Assembly: GCA_039654915.1 (NCBI GenBank)
Contig: CM077600.1
Span: 73,107,992 to 73,171,991 of the forward strand
Length of the DNA stretch: 64,000 bases
Origin: Aquilaria yunnanensis
Lineage: Eukaryota > Streptophyta > Magnoliopsida > Malvales > Thymelaeaceae
Direction of reading: 5' to 3'
The position numbers were made by a program, and so were the translations under genes. Shown here one piece after another: positions 1 through 11,800 of this stretch. The notes beneath the pieces were generated by a model. That model was not told the DNA's origin, ran no database searches, and saw only the letters and a list, made by a program, of their open reading frames with translations. Position 1 is the first letter of the stretch. Each line of letters begins with the position of its first letter.

Positions 1-457
1 AGTTCGACGACTAGTTGTTGTTATACATTGACAAGACTTTACAATATATTATTACCTGTTTTCTTATAAGTTGACATAACTCTACATGCAACATATCATG
101 AACTTCCATCTCTAATTTCTTATTTTACAGTTATAAGCTTTATGATATTTTTGCTAATATGTAGGAATTGTTGATATTTTGTCCCCAATTTTTTTTTGAA
201 TCCTATGACAATGTCGGGTATTTAAACTAGTTATTAGTTTATATTTATGCATTTGTTCTTCTTTATTCTCTTTATATTGTAAGTGGCATTTAGTTGTTCA
301 TTCTTATTATTAGTCTAAGATTTCATTTATATTTAGTAATTGTATTTATATTCAGTTAGTTGGATTCCTATTTTTTAAATTGTTGTATACAGAACATTGA
401 AGAAAACAGATAGTTGGAACATAGTTAGTTATTTTATCTTTTTATATTTGGTTTACC
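1..457. other. AT-rich DNA, no gene seen
   Basis: No open frame with recognisable protein similarity, no RNA gene and no clear repeat was found. This is probably intergenic DNA upstream of the nested retrotransposon block. Confidence 0.5.
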
Positions 458-594
458 ATGCTACAAAAAATGTTGTAATTTTAGGCTAAAAAAGTGCTAC
501 AGAGGCTGTATTAATCACAATAGCTTTTGATTATGATTATATGGATGCCATATTCTCTCTTCTCCCCCTATGTAGAACTCCCTTTTTGTAGCAT
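458..594. repeat. Small element with 12-bp terminal inverted repeats
   Basis: ATGCTACAAAAA at 458-469 is matched exactly in inverse orientation by TTTTTGTAGCAT at 583-594. The 137-bp segment has no coding content. The ends resemble the CTACAAAAA part of CACTA-type termini, but no convincing target-site duplication flanks it, so its class is uncertain. A chance inverted repeat is possible. Confidence 0.3.
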
Positions 595-688
595 AATGCG
601 GATGATTTATTAGTTAAAATGACAGTGAAAGAAGGCAAAAAGTCGTGTAATACTAAAGGTGAATATGCTAAATAGAGCGGTGTTTTAG

Positions 689-805
689 CGCCACATCTTT
701 ATCTTTGTCATATAGTAGATGACCAATAATTTTCTAATTGTGTTTCAAAAACACAATTAGAAAATTATTGGTCATCTACTATATGACAAAGACAAAGATG
801 TGGCG
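689..805. repeat. Near-perfect 57-bp-arm hairpin
   Basis: The left arm at 689-745 pairs with the right arm at 749-805 over 57 bp with one mismatch (A/C near 701 and 793), separated by a 3-base loop (caa). Pairing continues for about four more bases after a one-base bulge. A foldback transposon remnant or a very young MIRNA-like inverted duplication would both look like this. No coding content is present. Confidence 0.85.
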
Positions 806-1399
806 TAAAGATTGTAGTTGCCTGCTCTCATCCATGGGTTCAAGGATCAATTCTCTTTAACCGCATCTAAGGCATTTTATGCAAATTTCACTAGTGGAGA
901 GTATACCACCTAACGAGCGAGATGCCGAGAATGAATATACCACTAGTACACTTTGGTATGAAGTTTGAGGTGGACTTTGCTGGCATGATACCGTAATGGT
1001 TCTAAGATGTATCGGTTGTACCAGTTGGTATGGTGCGAGATTAAAAAGGTGGTGCAAATCTCTAAGTTCTCTTTCAATTATAACCCAAATGCTCATCCTT
1101 TTTCCATACCAAATGAATTTCTTCTCTTTCACTAGTTTCTTAGGGACTAGCTCTATTTTTCCTATGCGATTTGTTTTCGCACCAGGGAGAATATGGATTT
1201 TGTTTCATGTCAAGAATAATGCCTCAGATGTCAAGTTTCAAACTAAGAAGAATAAGAACAGGGGCTTTGTACTCGTGACTACTCGAGTCTAGTGACCTTG
1301 TACTGGTTTTTCAACAGCAGCACATCATCTACCATCAAATACTGTATTTTTCCCATACGAAAGACCCTAGAACAGGATCTCAGTAGGCAATTTCTCTAG
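806..1399. other. No gene seen
   Basis: Only short unsupported open frames are present here. The unmapped 5' end of the LINE that follows may lie in this stretch, because the first recognisable LINE coding sequence begins near 1,410. Confidence 0.4.
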
Positions 1400-1409
1400 C
1401 ACCATTCAC

Positions 1410-2345
1410 TTGCGGCTATCAGTGAGCAATTTGTTTGGTTTTTTTGCTAGTTGTTATTTTCTGATCCAAATGAATTTGAATGAGAAACTTAGCTTTCATC
1501 TAAGAGGTCCAGTTTTTAAAATGGGAGTAGAATTCACTGAAAGCACCAAGGAGATGTTTCACAATTGTCTCTTGATACAGATTCATGATCACTACACTTT
1601 TGATATTAATTTTGTCCTAAAGCATATTGATAGAATTTGGAAACTAAAGGATCCAGCAACAATTTTAAGAGCAATTGGCCAAAATAGGTTTATTATTTCA
1701 TTGTTAAATTGGCAAGAAATGTTGAAGATTTGTGAATCTTCAACGTGGAGCTTAGAAGGTAGCCTTATGGTGGTTAGAAGGCACAATCTTGTGCTACCTT
1801 ATTCTGACCATCAACTCTTTCTAGTATCTATTTGGGTACAAATCCACAACCTATCAATAAATTGCATGACTTCTTTTATATCAGAATTCGTTGGTTCATA
1901 GTTGGGAGGGGTAGAGGAGATTGATATTCATCTTACTAGCTTTCATCGGTGGCATTATCTCTAGGTTAAAGTGACATTTAATGTCACCGAGCCACTGCTA
2001 CAAGGATTCTACCTACAAGATTCAGAGAGCAATCGATTCTGGATTCGGTTTCGATATGAACGAACCTTTAAATTTTATAAAGTGTATGGTAGAATTGGTT
2101 ACACTAGAGTTCAATGTCGATTTCCACTAATTAAGAAAGGAAAAGTCAAAATCATTAATCTTGAGTCAAATTGTGTGGAACAAGGTGATAAAGCTGCCTC
2201 CATGAAAGAAGATAAGGTTGTGGCCACCCAAATGTCAACATTATACCAGAGCAACAAAGCTAGAATTGTATTGGAATTAGCTAGCAATTTGGCTAATTTG
2301 AAGGAATGTGGTGGTCTTGATATTGATTTGATCCAAGGTGATTGA
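1410..2345 (+). pseudogene. LINE ORF1 remnant (DUF4283 + zinc-knuckle-like)
   Basis: Two open stretches (1,410-1,901 and 1,971-2,345) separated by stops resemble the ORF1/gag-like protein of plant LINEs. The first has the DUF4283 layout: a W-x-L segment, a GQNRFIIS-like strand, a 'STWSLEGSLMVV' segment and the WVQIHNLSIN strand followed by an ISEFVGS turn. The second holds the linker and a decayed CCHC zinc-knuckle position (YKVYGRIGYTRVQCRF), where the expected Cys and His residues are partly replaced. In intact elements this protein binds LINE RNA. Here it is broken. Confidence 0.65.
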
Positions 2346-3177
2346 AACAACACTTCTTTTGACAAACACGCTAGATAAGAAGAAGAATCACTCAATAGTA
2401 GTCTAAAACATTTCTGTCATGACAACTTGTGTCCGAATTTCCATGAAACTAACCTAGAATCAAGGCAGCGACTGCCTATCTCAAGTAATTTTCTTGCAGA
2501 GGTTCCTATAAGAAGTTATCAGGCAATTGTTCTAAATGGCATTATAATGTAGCATATCACTTGCTATCCTATTGATGTTGCTGAAGTTGAAGGAGTTTTT
2601 TTTTTCTTCATACATCTCACAAAAGAAGTCGATCCATGATTGATGAAAACATTATTACTTCTAGCTGGAAGTGGCAAAAGTCATTACATCTATTGCATTT
2701 CTTGAACGATATAAACGTTGCACTAGGAACACTCTATCAACAAAAAATTAGATTTTATTTGAAAGGAGCTTGAGGAAGGAGGAAACGTCAAAAGTCGTAC
2801 CCCTCGGTTTCGCCTATCAACCTTTATGGCTTTTCTCCCCAAGAATCTGAAGTGAAGTAGACTTGATTGTGATACTTATTATGAGCACTAGGTAGCTATC
2901 TCGGATGTGAAAAGACTTTGCTTGGCTACTCTGAATACTTTGTTTACTTGGGTTACTTTGACTAACAAAGATGGTTGCACATCAGATGTTTCTATTTCAA
3001 GTCATATAGGACGAATATTTTCTAATGTGGTTGATTCCTTTTTTCAAGATTTTGTAGATGTGAACTTTCTTTGTGTCCAACCATCAAATAGCTTTAATCT
3101 ACCAACTAATGCAAGCCTTAACTTCAATTTAGGATAGAGATTTTTTAGGTTTGTTCATCAACAAACCCTAGGGCGTC

Positions 3178-6100
3178 ATGAGGATACTTAGCTTTAATTT
3201 ACAGGGCTTGGGTCTAGCAATGGCAGTCTACCATCTTTGGTCTTTAGTTTTCCTTCATCAACCCAATATGTTATATATTATGAAGACTAAGTCAAATGCT
3301 AGTTATGTAGAAGATAAGTTGGGAAGTTTTGGTTTCCAAAACGGTTAATGCTTATGGGAGGAATGGTGGTCATTGACTTGGGGGACAATCATCCACTTGT
3401 AGTGACCCGCACTTGGTTTTGGTGCATATTACGGATAAGTTGCGATGTCAATGGCACTTAGGGTCTATATAGTGACCACTACTTGATTTTGGTCCATATG
3501 GTGGTACTCAATTCACGTGATCAAATTTCAACAAGGTGAAGATCTGGTACTAGAGGTGCTGGATAAAGCTTATCTTAATTCTTACTAGTTAGAGTTTATT
3601 ACAAATTGTTCACTAATTAACTTAGGTATCCAGCGGTCAAATCATGCACCTTTGTTATTGGATTCTAAACCAATCCAATTTTTTTCAATCCAATTTTTTT
3701 CTATTATCCCTGTCATTTTGAAGCTTTCTAGCTCCATTATTCAGTGCAAAAATGTAATTAAGACTATGTGGAATACATCGGTCAAGGCTTCTTGATGTTT
3801 CAGGTTACTTCCAAGTGTAATGCTATTGTTCTAGTACTTCATCAATGGAGTAAGTCATTTGCAGGGAATATCCTTTCCCAACTTCATAATGTTGAGCAAA
3901 AACCTATTAAAGTTCAATAACTCCAAGATCAGGCTAGCCACCAACCAATGATCCAGGACTTAAGCAGGTAGTACATTCATTTGCTAGCAGCAAAAAAAAG
4001 TATATGGACTCAGAAGCTTTGAATAAAATAGCTTGCATGGGGGGATTCTAACACCATTTTTTTTCATCAAACCACTAAAAGTATGTAAATGAAGTCTCGT
4101 CATTCAGCTCTTTAACTAATGATGACCAATGGCTCTATGATCCAACTGATATTCAGGCCCATATTTGTACATCTTTCTATAATCGGTATAACCCTCCTCC
4201 AGTCAATCGTATCTCTTATCAAGATTGATTGTGTGTTGACATCACACATAGTATATTAGATAGTTAGTGTCATATGTTACTCACCTCATTCACTAAAGAA
4301 CAAGTTCGGAAGGCGGTCATTGACCAAGGTAATTTTAAGGCTCCGGGACCAGATGGACATCGGCCTATAGTATTTAAAAGATTTTGGGGTATTTTAGGGG
4401 AGGATGTCATAAAGGCAACATTATATTTTTTAAATGAAGGTTTTTTTCATGAAATAGGCAAATCATACTTTTATTACACTTTTTCCTAAATCACCAGACA
4501 CTTGGAAAGTGATTGCTAAAGTTTTGGTCAATCATTTGAAGTCGGTACCGGATGGTCTGGTTTCCCCTTGCAATAGTGCATTTGTTCCCAATAGAAATAT
4601 TCAAGATAACTTTATCATTGCTCATGAGCTTTTGCATGCGATCTCTAATACTTATCGTACAGCTGGCATGTGCGGTTCTAAAGCTCTACTAAATTTACAT
4701 ATCAGGAAAGCATATGATAGTCTACAATTGACTTTTATTGAAAAAGTTCTTCATGCCACACAATTTCCAAAAAAGTGGATCCACCTCATTATGTAATACA
4801 TTACAACAATGTCATATTCTATTTTGGCTAATGGATGCACTACTGATAAGTTTTCTCGGTCTATAGGAATTTATTAGGGTGATCCGTTATACCCCTATAT
4901 ATTTATTTTGTGTGCTAAAGCATTTTCCTGTGGGCTCCAAAAGCTTCAAAAATAGAGGATTCTCCAAGGTCACAAGACTAGTAGATATGAGTTATAAATT
5001 AGTCATTTGTTTTTTATGGATGACTACTTGGCCTATTTTCAGCCCACTATGATAGCAGTTTAGGCACTATGTCAAACATTAGAAGATTTTGCAATAGTTG
5101 TAGGTCAACAAGTTAACCCCTAAAAGTCTAAATAGTGTTTTAGTCACAATCATATAGACCCTTTTCGAGATAGTATTCTTCATGTCCTTCCTTTCCAGAT
5201 TAGTCAAGGTATTCCTACCTACCTAGGAATGCCTTTTTGCCAATATTTATCTCACCGGTCATTCTATCAATTTCTTGCGAATAGAGTTTGTAAGCACTTG
5301 GAAAACTGGAAAGAAAAATCTTTTCAATCCTACAGGATGACTCATTCTAATCCAATCAACTTTGTCTTCCATTCCTCTTTATATTATGTCTATTTTGAAG
5401 GTAAATTGTAACTTTATCAAACAATCTATCTCAACAATTTATCAAATTTTGGTGGTTTGGCAATCAGGCTAGAAGGGGATTGCACATAAAACATCAAGGT
5501 ATTCTCCATCTTCCAAAATGTATTGGCGGTCTTGGGATTAAAGATCAATTACTCTTTAAACAAGTTATTCTTGTAAAAAAACTTTCTGGAGAATATTTAT
5601 AAGTGATAGCAATAAACTAGTTTACAAAGTTTTGGTGGCTAAATATGGGCTTGACCACTCGAAATGGATAGCAAAGACTTATGGGCATATTTCTCCTGTT
5701 CGACATAGCCTTCTTTACGGTAGGGAATTATTAAAGGAACATATTCAATGGTTTTCAGGTTTGGGAAGATCCATGGCTTCCAGGCATTAATCCTTCTCAA
5801 CTTTGTAGTTTGGTTATTAAAATTTATAAAGATCCTAATCTTTGAGTTTCCAATTCATATGATTGACTAGGGTGCTATTAGAACCAATCTCTTCTCCAGC
5901 TCTTGTTTCCTCCCTCAAGTTGTTGATTTTATTTTCCAAATGGCTCCTCTATTCTTGTTTGATGCTTAAGATTCCATTATGTGGTTAGGCAACACATATG
6001 GTTCTTTCACAGTGAAACAAGGACACAATCTGGAGTTGAGAAGGAAATCAACCATGTTATTAAATGCAGCAGGTAATTCCTTAGGTAGATCTCCATGCCC

Positions 6101-6987
6101 AAAATTTACTTCAATCCTAAAGGCTATTTAGGCTTCTTGGATTCCATAGAAGTTTAAAATTTTCCTGTGAAAATGTCTATCACAAGCTCTACCAACCAAC
6201 TTTAATCCATGGTGGTTTTATGGACTTTATGATCCCGCGTAGCCCCTCAACTTTGGAAATGATGTCCCATCTTTTTTGGGAATGTTCAGGATCATAGGAA
6301 TTATGGGATGGTTGTGTTCTCATCCTTTGCCTACCATCTACAACTCTTTTAAAAAGTGGTTAGTTTCCATCATTTCCCATCAAAAGCATTGGCCTCAAGA
6401 TTGGTTTTGATTTCTTATTGCCATGTTGTGGATTATATGGATTGGTCGAAATGAGCATACATTCAGGAATGCACTTTTTCATACTCCCTCTTTAATCTCA
6501 ACACGGGATGATCTATTCTTGCAATTATCGATGGCCAATGATTATCAATGACAATACTCTTCTTTCATGCATAATCCTCCATCTACTTTATGTCAAACTT
6601 GGGGACAACATCAGGAGCAACTTGTATACTGGTGTCCATAAATTTTTGTCACTGATGGTTCCTGGCATCATTCTTTGGGGAAGGGTGCAGCTGCTTGGGT
6701 GTAGCCAGAAATCAATGCCCTTTAATACACCAAAATAGTGTATTAATTCTCCAATGTGAATCTGCATTGGAAGCCAAACTTTTTGCCATCTTTGGAGTGA
6801 TCACCATTCTAGGAAAATAGGGCTTAAGGACAGTAACTATTCTTATTGATTGTTCATAGTTACAATGGGCTATATTAGGCACAATATCAAATACTATGAA
6901 GCTGCAATGTTTTCTTCACCAAATAAGGAATGTTCTTGAATCCATGCAATGTCATTCGATCCTGGTTGTGCCTAGGTAGAAAATCAT
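3178..6987 (+). pseudogene. LINE ORF2 remnant (endonuclease, RT, RNase H)
   Basis: At 3,178 MRILSFNLQGLG matches the start of plant LINE endonucleases. RT motifs follow: a KAPGPDG block (about 4,335-4,360), a GLVSPCNSAFVPNRNI-type block (4,550-4,605), then the RKAYDSL block near 4,700, where the usual catalytic 'DxxKAYD' aspartate context is altered. The thumb/connection region runs to about 5,800. DGSWH near 6,650 and a VVPR-type segment near 6,965 belong to the C-terminal RNase H domain. Many stops and frameshifts separate these blocks. Athila interrupts the frame at 6,987, and the last codons continue at 49,085. Confidence 0.75.
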
Positions 6988-8104
6988 TAATATGTTCACA
7001 TTTAGTTATGTTTTATATAGGTTTTTCCTTTTTATTTGTTTGTCTTTTGACATGTTTAAGCTAGAATATTTTGCTTAATTAGTTCATATTTTATTTTTAG
7101 GTCACATTTCAGCTTCACCTGAGTTAGGAAGAATTTATGTAAACTTTTGGAGCTGAATTGCAAGTTTTTGTGAACTTTTGAAGCTTACACACCCATGTTT
7201 CAAGTTGTGTTGAAATTTGTAAGATTTTAAGTTTCAAGAGAGTTACACTGCTTGTTAAATGGCCATGTGCCTAACAGTGTTTGCCTAAATTTTAGGATTT
7301 CTCAGGTTATTTCAGAAAAAGAAGGATAAGAAGATTGTGATTTTTTTCTAGTTTAATATGATTATGCATTTTTCTTATGACTTACCCAATGTTCTTTGTT
7401 GCATTGATGACAATAGCTACCGTGTTAATTCAATGTGGGATGATGAATATGCATTAGGTAATAGCCGGTATGTTTGTTGTGGATCGCCATTGGATAAAAG
7501 GGATATTATTATAATTGAGAGTAATAGGTGCGATATAATACCTCCAGACTAGGGTGAAACCTTGTGGGGAATCGTAGGACTTGTAATGCGTTCTTAGGAA
7601 GCACGGTAGGCCTGGACACCCTATTAGTGACTTAAGAATAGGGTTAGTGTAATAGAAATAAAAGGGAGCTTAGCTATATTAGGTAATACTCCCCGGTCCA
7701 AGTTAATCATAATCTTGTTAAACTAGAGTAAAAACAACATAAGGGAAGTTTCAGCTATATTCAATTCTATGTGTGAAGTTTTCTACTGTTGATCATTTTA
7801 ACTGTTTCTTTGCTGCCATTTGTTAGTTAATAGTTCAATTTACTACATCAGTTTAGTTTAGTTAACTCATAATAATAAGTTAAACAATTCCTTTTAATTG
7901 ATGGTTAGATAATAGAGAAAGGTTGAGTATGATAAACAATCTCCATTCCTTAGGAAAAATAATCTTAGTACTTGCCACTGCTATACTTTGATGATAGGTG
8001 CACTTGCTTGTGAGTTCACCTGTTTGTTTGAGTATAGAGAGTTTTGATGCATCCACATTGTTTACTAATATAGTGGGAAATTTTTATTATGAAGTACGAA
8101 CACA
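6988..8104 (+). repeat. Athila 5' LTR
   Basis: Aligns at its start with 12,979 onward and over its second half with 48,245-49,084 (shared blocks such as 'ACCCAATGTTCTTTGTTGC' and a TTAGTTTAGTT run). It lacks about 300 bp present in the 3' LTR near 48,060-48,250, so it has a private deletion around 7,310-7,345. The start reads TAATATG against TGATATG in the 3' LTR. The end near 8,104 (ACACA) precedes the PBS by nine bases. Confidence 0.75.
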
Positions 8105-8113
8105 CCTAGTTTT

Positions 8114-8131
8114 TGGTGTCGTTACTGAGGA
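8114..8131 (+). other. Primer binding site, decayed tRNA-Asp type
   Basis: TGGTGTCGTTACTGAGGA differs from the canonical Athila PBS (complement of the tRNA-Asp 3' end) only by C-to-T and G-to-A changes. That is the pattern expected from deamination of methylated cytosines on both strands. Its position just inside the 5' LTR fits minus-strand priming. Confidence 0.75.
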
Positions 8132-8269
8132 TCAAACATTTGTTGAGCCTGCTACTTAAAAAATTAATCTCTAGTAATCTAGCCATTTATTTTATTGTAG
8201 TATTTTTCTTTGAATTTTTAGTTATTTTTAGTTTATTGATTTCTTCTTCTTTTCCTGTAGGAATTTTTT

Positions 8270-9612
8270 TGTATGACCCATAGCCATCATGATGAAGCTG
8301 TTGAGGCAGATCCCAAAATCAAGAAAACCTTTAGAAAACTCTTATCTTTGTAAGGTACAAAGTCACAACCATCACATTTGGAGTTGGAGTAGTAAGGAGA
8401 GAATCAAGAACAATTAATCATGGAGGACCGCAATCAAACAAGGACTATGTCAAAATATGTTAAACCTTCTTTTGAAGGAATAGAGTAGAGTATTGTTAGA
8501 CTTACTGTCAATGCCAATCATTTCAAGATCAAGCTGAATATTATTCAGAGGGTGCAAAACTATATTCAATTTGATGGCTTAGCAAATAAGGGTCCTAATG
8601 CTCACATTGCTAGTTTCTAGAAGATATTAGATACATTTAGAATTGATGGAGCTAGTGAGGACAACATTCAGTTAAGACTATTCCCGTTCTCATTGAAAAG
8701 AAGAGCTAAGCAATGGCTGACTTCACTTCCAAAAGACTTTATTGCACTTGGAATGCTCTTGTCGACAAATTTCTATTGAAGAATTTTCCTCTAGCCAAGA
8801 TTGCGAAGTTCCATAACAATATCTCTGCATTCAATCAGATGGATTCAAAAATATTATATAAAGCTTGGGAAAGATTCAAGCATGTATTGAAAAGGTGCAT
8901 CATGAATTACCTACATGGATGCTAATGCAAACATTCTATAATGGTTAGAGTTATCCTTCCAACCAGATGATTGAAACAACAGTTGGTCATACTTTGAATA
9001 GCAAGACGCCTGAAGCAACTCAAGATTTGATTGAGGAAATGGTGATGAACAATTATCAATGGCAATCATCATCTACGATGAAGTCGAATATAGCATCTAC
9101 TTTTTAAAGTTCTGATGATTATTGAGTGTTTGCAAGCCAATTTGAAGCTTTAACAAGAAAGTTTAGAAATTTTTTGGGTAATTAGAAGCAATCAGTGTTA
9201 CAAAGTGAAGTTTGTAAAAATGGTCAAGCAAGTAGTGAATAACAGATGTCCAATTGGTTGAACAAAACTAAGTAGGTGGACTTTGTTAGAAATCCACCAA
9301 GGCCACAAAATAATATGTACAATAATATGTATAATCCTGGTGGAGGAATCATCCTAACTTTTATTTGAGCAATTAGAGGCAACAACCACCTAGTTTTCAT
9401 CCTCGACCACAACAAGAAAGGAAGTCGACAGTGGAGTAATTAATTTCCAACTTCATGCAACAATCAGATGCTAGGATCCACATGACAGAATCAGAATTAT
9501 GGAATATGAGAGCTAGTATGCAAAATTTTGAGACTTAGTTGGTTTAACTTGCTAAAATGCTTTTTGAAATACCGCTAGGAGCTTTACAGATGAATACCGA
9601 GTTGAATCCTAG
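8270..9612 (+). pseudogene. Athila gag remnant
   Basis: Broken frames resemble Athila Gag. The clearest block is 8,713-8,925, with WNALVDKFLLKNFPLAKIAKF-type sequence (only part quoted) followed by YKAWERFKHVLKRC, which matches the conserved 'LYEAWERFK.LL..C' motif. Further on, QTFYNG, a 'LIEEMVMNNYQW' segment and the NTELNPR motif near 9,590 mark the end of the capsid/nucleocapsid region. Stops occur throughout. Similarity ends abruptly after NPRG at about 9,612, exactly where protease and pol should begin. Confidence 0.65.
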
Positions 9613-10789
9613 AGGATTTTACAATTTAGCTTTCCACATAAGGTGGACGCTCACGGTAAAGTGAAGGCATTGGAGAGGGAGGAAGAACCTTTTTGAGTCA
9701 TCAAGGAGAGCATCGGGTCGATGATGTTAAACCAAGCACTTCTTAGGAGGCAACCTAAGCGTTAAACTTTTCTTTTCTCCATTTTTCATTTACTTGGCTT
9801 TTATATTAAAGTCATTTAATTAACTTTTGTTTGTTTTGTGATCTCATAATATGTGTTATCAATGCAGGAGTGTAGCGTATTTTGAGGAGAATTAATGTTC
9901 AAAGTGGAAGAAAAATGTTAAGTTTAATTCTAGGTAAGTTAGCAAAATTTTTCAAAGTCTAGGAGCCAAACACACCTTTGAACATGTCCTTGTTAAAGGC
10001 CAAGTTAACCAACATGTTTTATAACACAACCATGTTTGATTTATTAAATTAATTTTCCACTAAACATTGTTATTTTGAGCTACAGTAGCCAAACACGATT
10101 TGTGCCTAAACCGTGTATCAAAGCATGTTTCATAACATGTCTTATACATGGCCATGTTCTTACCCATGTTAAACACCTGAAAATTTGAGAGTTATAAATA
10201 CATGCTTATACATGACCATGTTTAAAAACGTGTTTAACTTACACGGTCCTATACACCACCATGTCAGAAAACATGTTTCGTCTTCGGGTTTAAAAAATTT
10301 TACATTCCAGAGCATATACATGGTTGAATAAATGGCTGTGTTGCTAAGTGTGTTTGTTGTACACTATCCAAGTCAAGGCCATGTTGCTACCCATGTTATT
10401 CTTCTGGTTTCAAATTTTTTTGGGCTCTAGAGCTGAAACGCCATCATTTATAAGCTCGTGTTTGAAACTGTGTAACTTGTACACGTTATTTACACATCCG
10501 TGTTACCCATGTTTCATCACTGAGTTAAAAAAAAAATTAGCATTTTAACCTGATGTATGACATGTTGCACGCTCATGTTACATAATGTGTTGAGGAAGTT
10601 GCAAGTAACACAGTCTGCTACATGACCATGTTACTGACCTTGTTTTGCTTTTATACAAGCTCGATCATGATTCTTCTTGCCTACTTTGCATGAAACTCAT
10701 TTAAATTTCTTCCCTAAGCTCCCAAACTAAAAGCTTGGCATCCTTGCATCCCAGGTAAGATTTTCTACCATTAGAGGAGTCCTAAATGG
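9613..10789 (+). other. Athila post-pol region after internal deletion; decayed palindromes
   Basis: No protease, RT or integrase similarity is present, so pol is deleted. Near 9,735-9,765 the typical Athila sequence around GGAGGCAACC is preserved. From about 9,990 to 10,660 many variants of an ACATGGCCATGT-like palindrome recur (for example near 10,145, 10,380 and 10,625). These look like CpG-deaminated versions of the CACGGCCGTG palindromes seen in plant Ty3 elements. Confidence 0.5.
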
Positions 10790-11800
10790 AGATTACTAAG
10801 GATGGAGGCCTCTACTAGCCTATGACATCCAAGGGACCCAAGCTGAGATCACCGACTGTACATTACGTGCACTATTTGATCACTCATTCCATTGGCGGTA
10901 AGAAGGAGAGTACGGGCATGGTGATGAAGACGGACCTCTTCCATCTTTTCTGCATCATCCATTGAGTGCGTTGCCACTTGGTAGTATCTTGTGCTTGGTG
11001 GACGTGGGATACAACTTGCCATGTGAAGATCGGGCTATTTGTGTATGACCAGTTATTTGTGTAGGACCATTCATGAAGAGATTGGCTCGGAACCTCGATA
11101 TTTTCCTACTAGAGAAGTTGATTACAGAAGTAGTGAAGCCTAGGGTGGCCAGCATGGATTTGTTTAAAGTGATGCAACTGCTAAAGAAGATTACACAACC
11201 GGATGGCTTAGCGAGGTTTATTCTAAGGACTTAGATAGAGATTCAAGCTAAGGAGACTACTGCTCTTGGGATGCAGGCTACCTCTACATCCACTAGTGCT
11301 AGACCATTGACATTATCAAATATTCATTAGAGGCAGCAGCCTCGCCTCCAATTCATTTCTGATCAGATGGTGGATTATAAGTTCCCGCCCATCTACTGTT
11401 AAGGTAAGAACCTTGCGCTTGGAACAAACGATCCTGCTATATTTCCTTAAAGCAAATGATGCACTGCATCATGACATGCCCAATAGGGCTCAGCTCAGCA
11501 TGATGATGATGATTCAACTGATTATTTTGTCCTTCCCCAAAGTTTGGACAAGCAAGATGGTGTTGATAAGTGAGCTGATGATGAGGGAGATGAAGCCATA
11601 ACTATTGTATTGTCAACTGAGAGAGCTAAACCTAGTTCTGCTATGGCCGAGTCAAGTTCTGTTGCTATTAACGAAGAGTTTAGGGGAAAGCCAATCATAG
11701 AGTGGTTGAGCTTACTATTGCTGTTGCTCAAAAGGTTGGAGGGATAGGAGCTGATCCAATGATTGGGGAGCCAAGTACTAAGGCTTGCTACTTTTTAGAA
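10790..11800 (+). pseudogene. Athila 3' (env-like) ORF remnant
   Basis: Downstream of the pol position, translated pieces resemble the extra 3' ORF of Athila elements. In particular, GPFMKRLARNLDI (near 11,060-11,100) matches the 'GSFITRLARSFGI' type motif, followed by a Leu/Met-rich stretch and MVDYKFP near 11,370. Stops and frame changes interrupt it. The function of this ORF, often called env-like, is unproven in plants. No membrane segment can be supported here. Confidence 0.45.
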
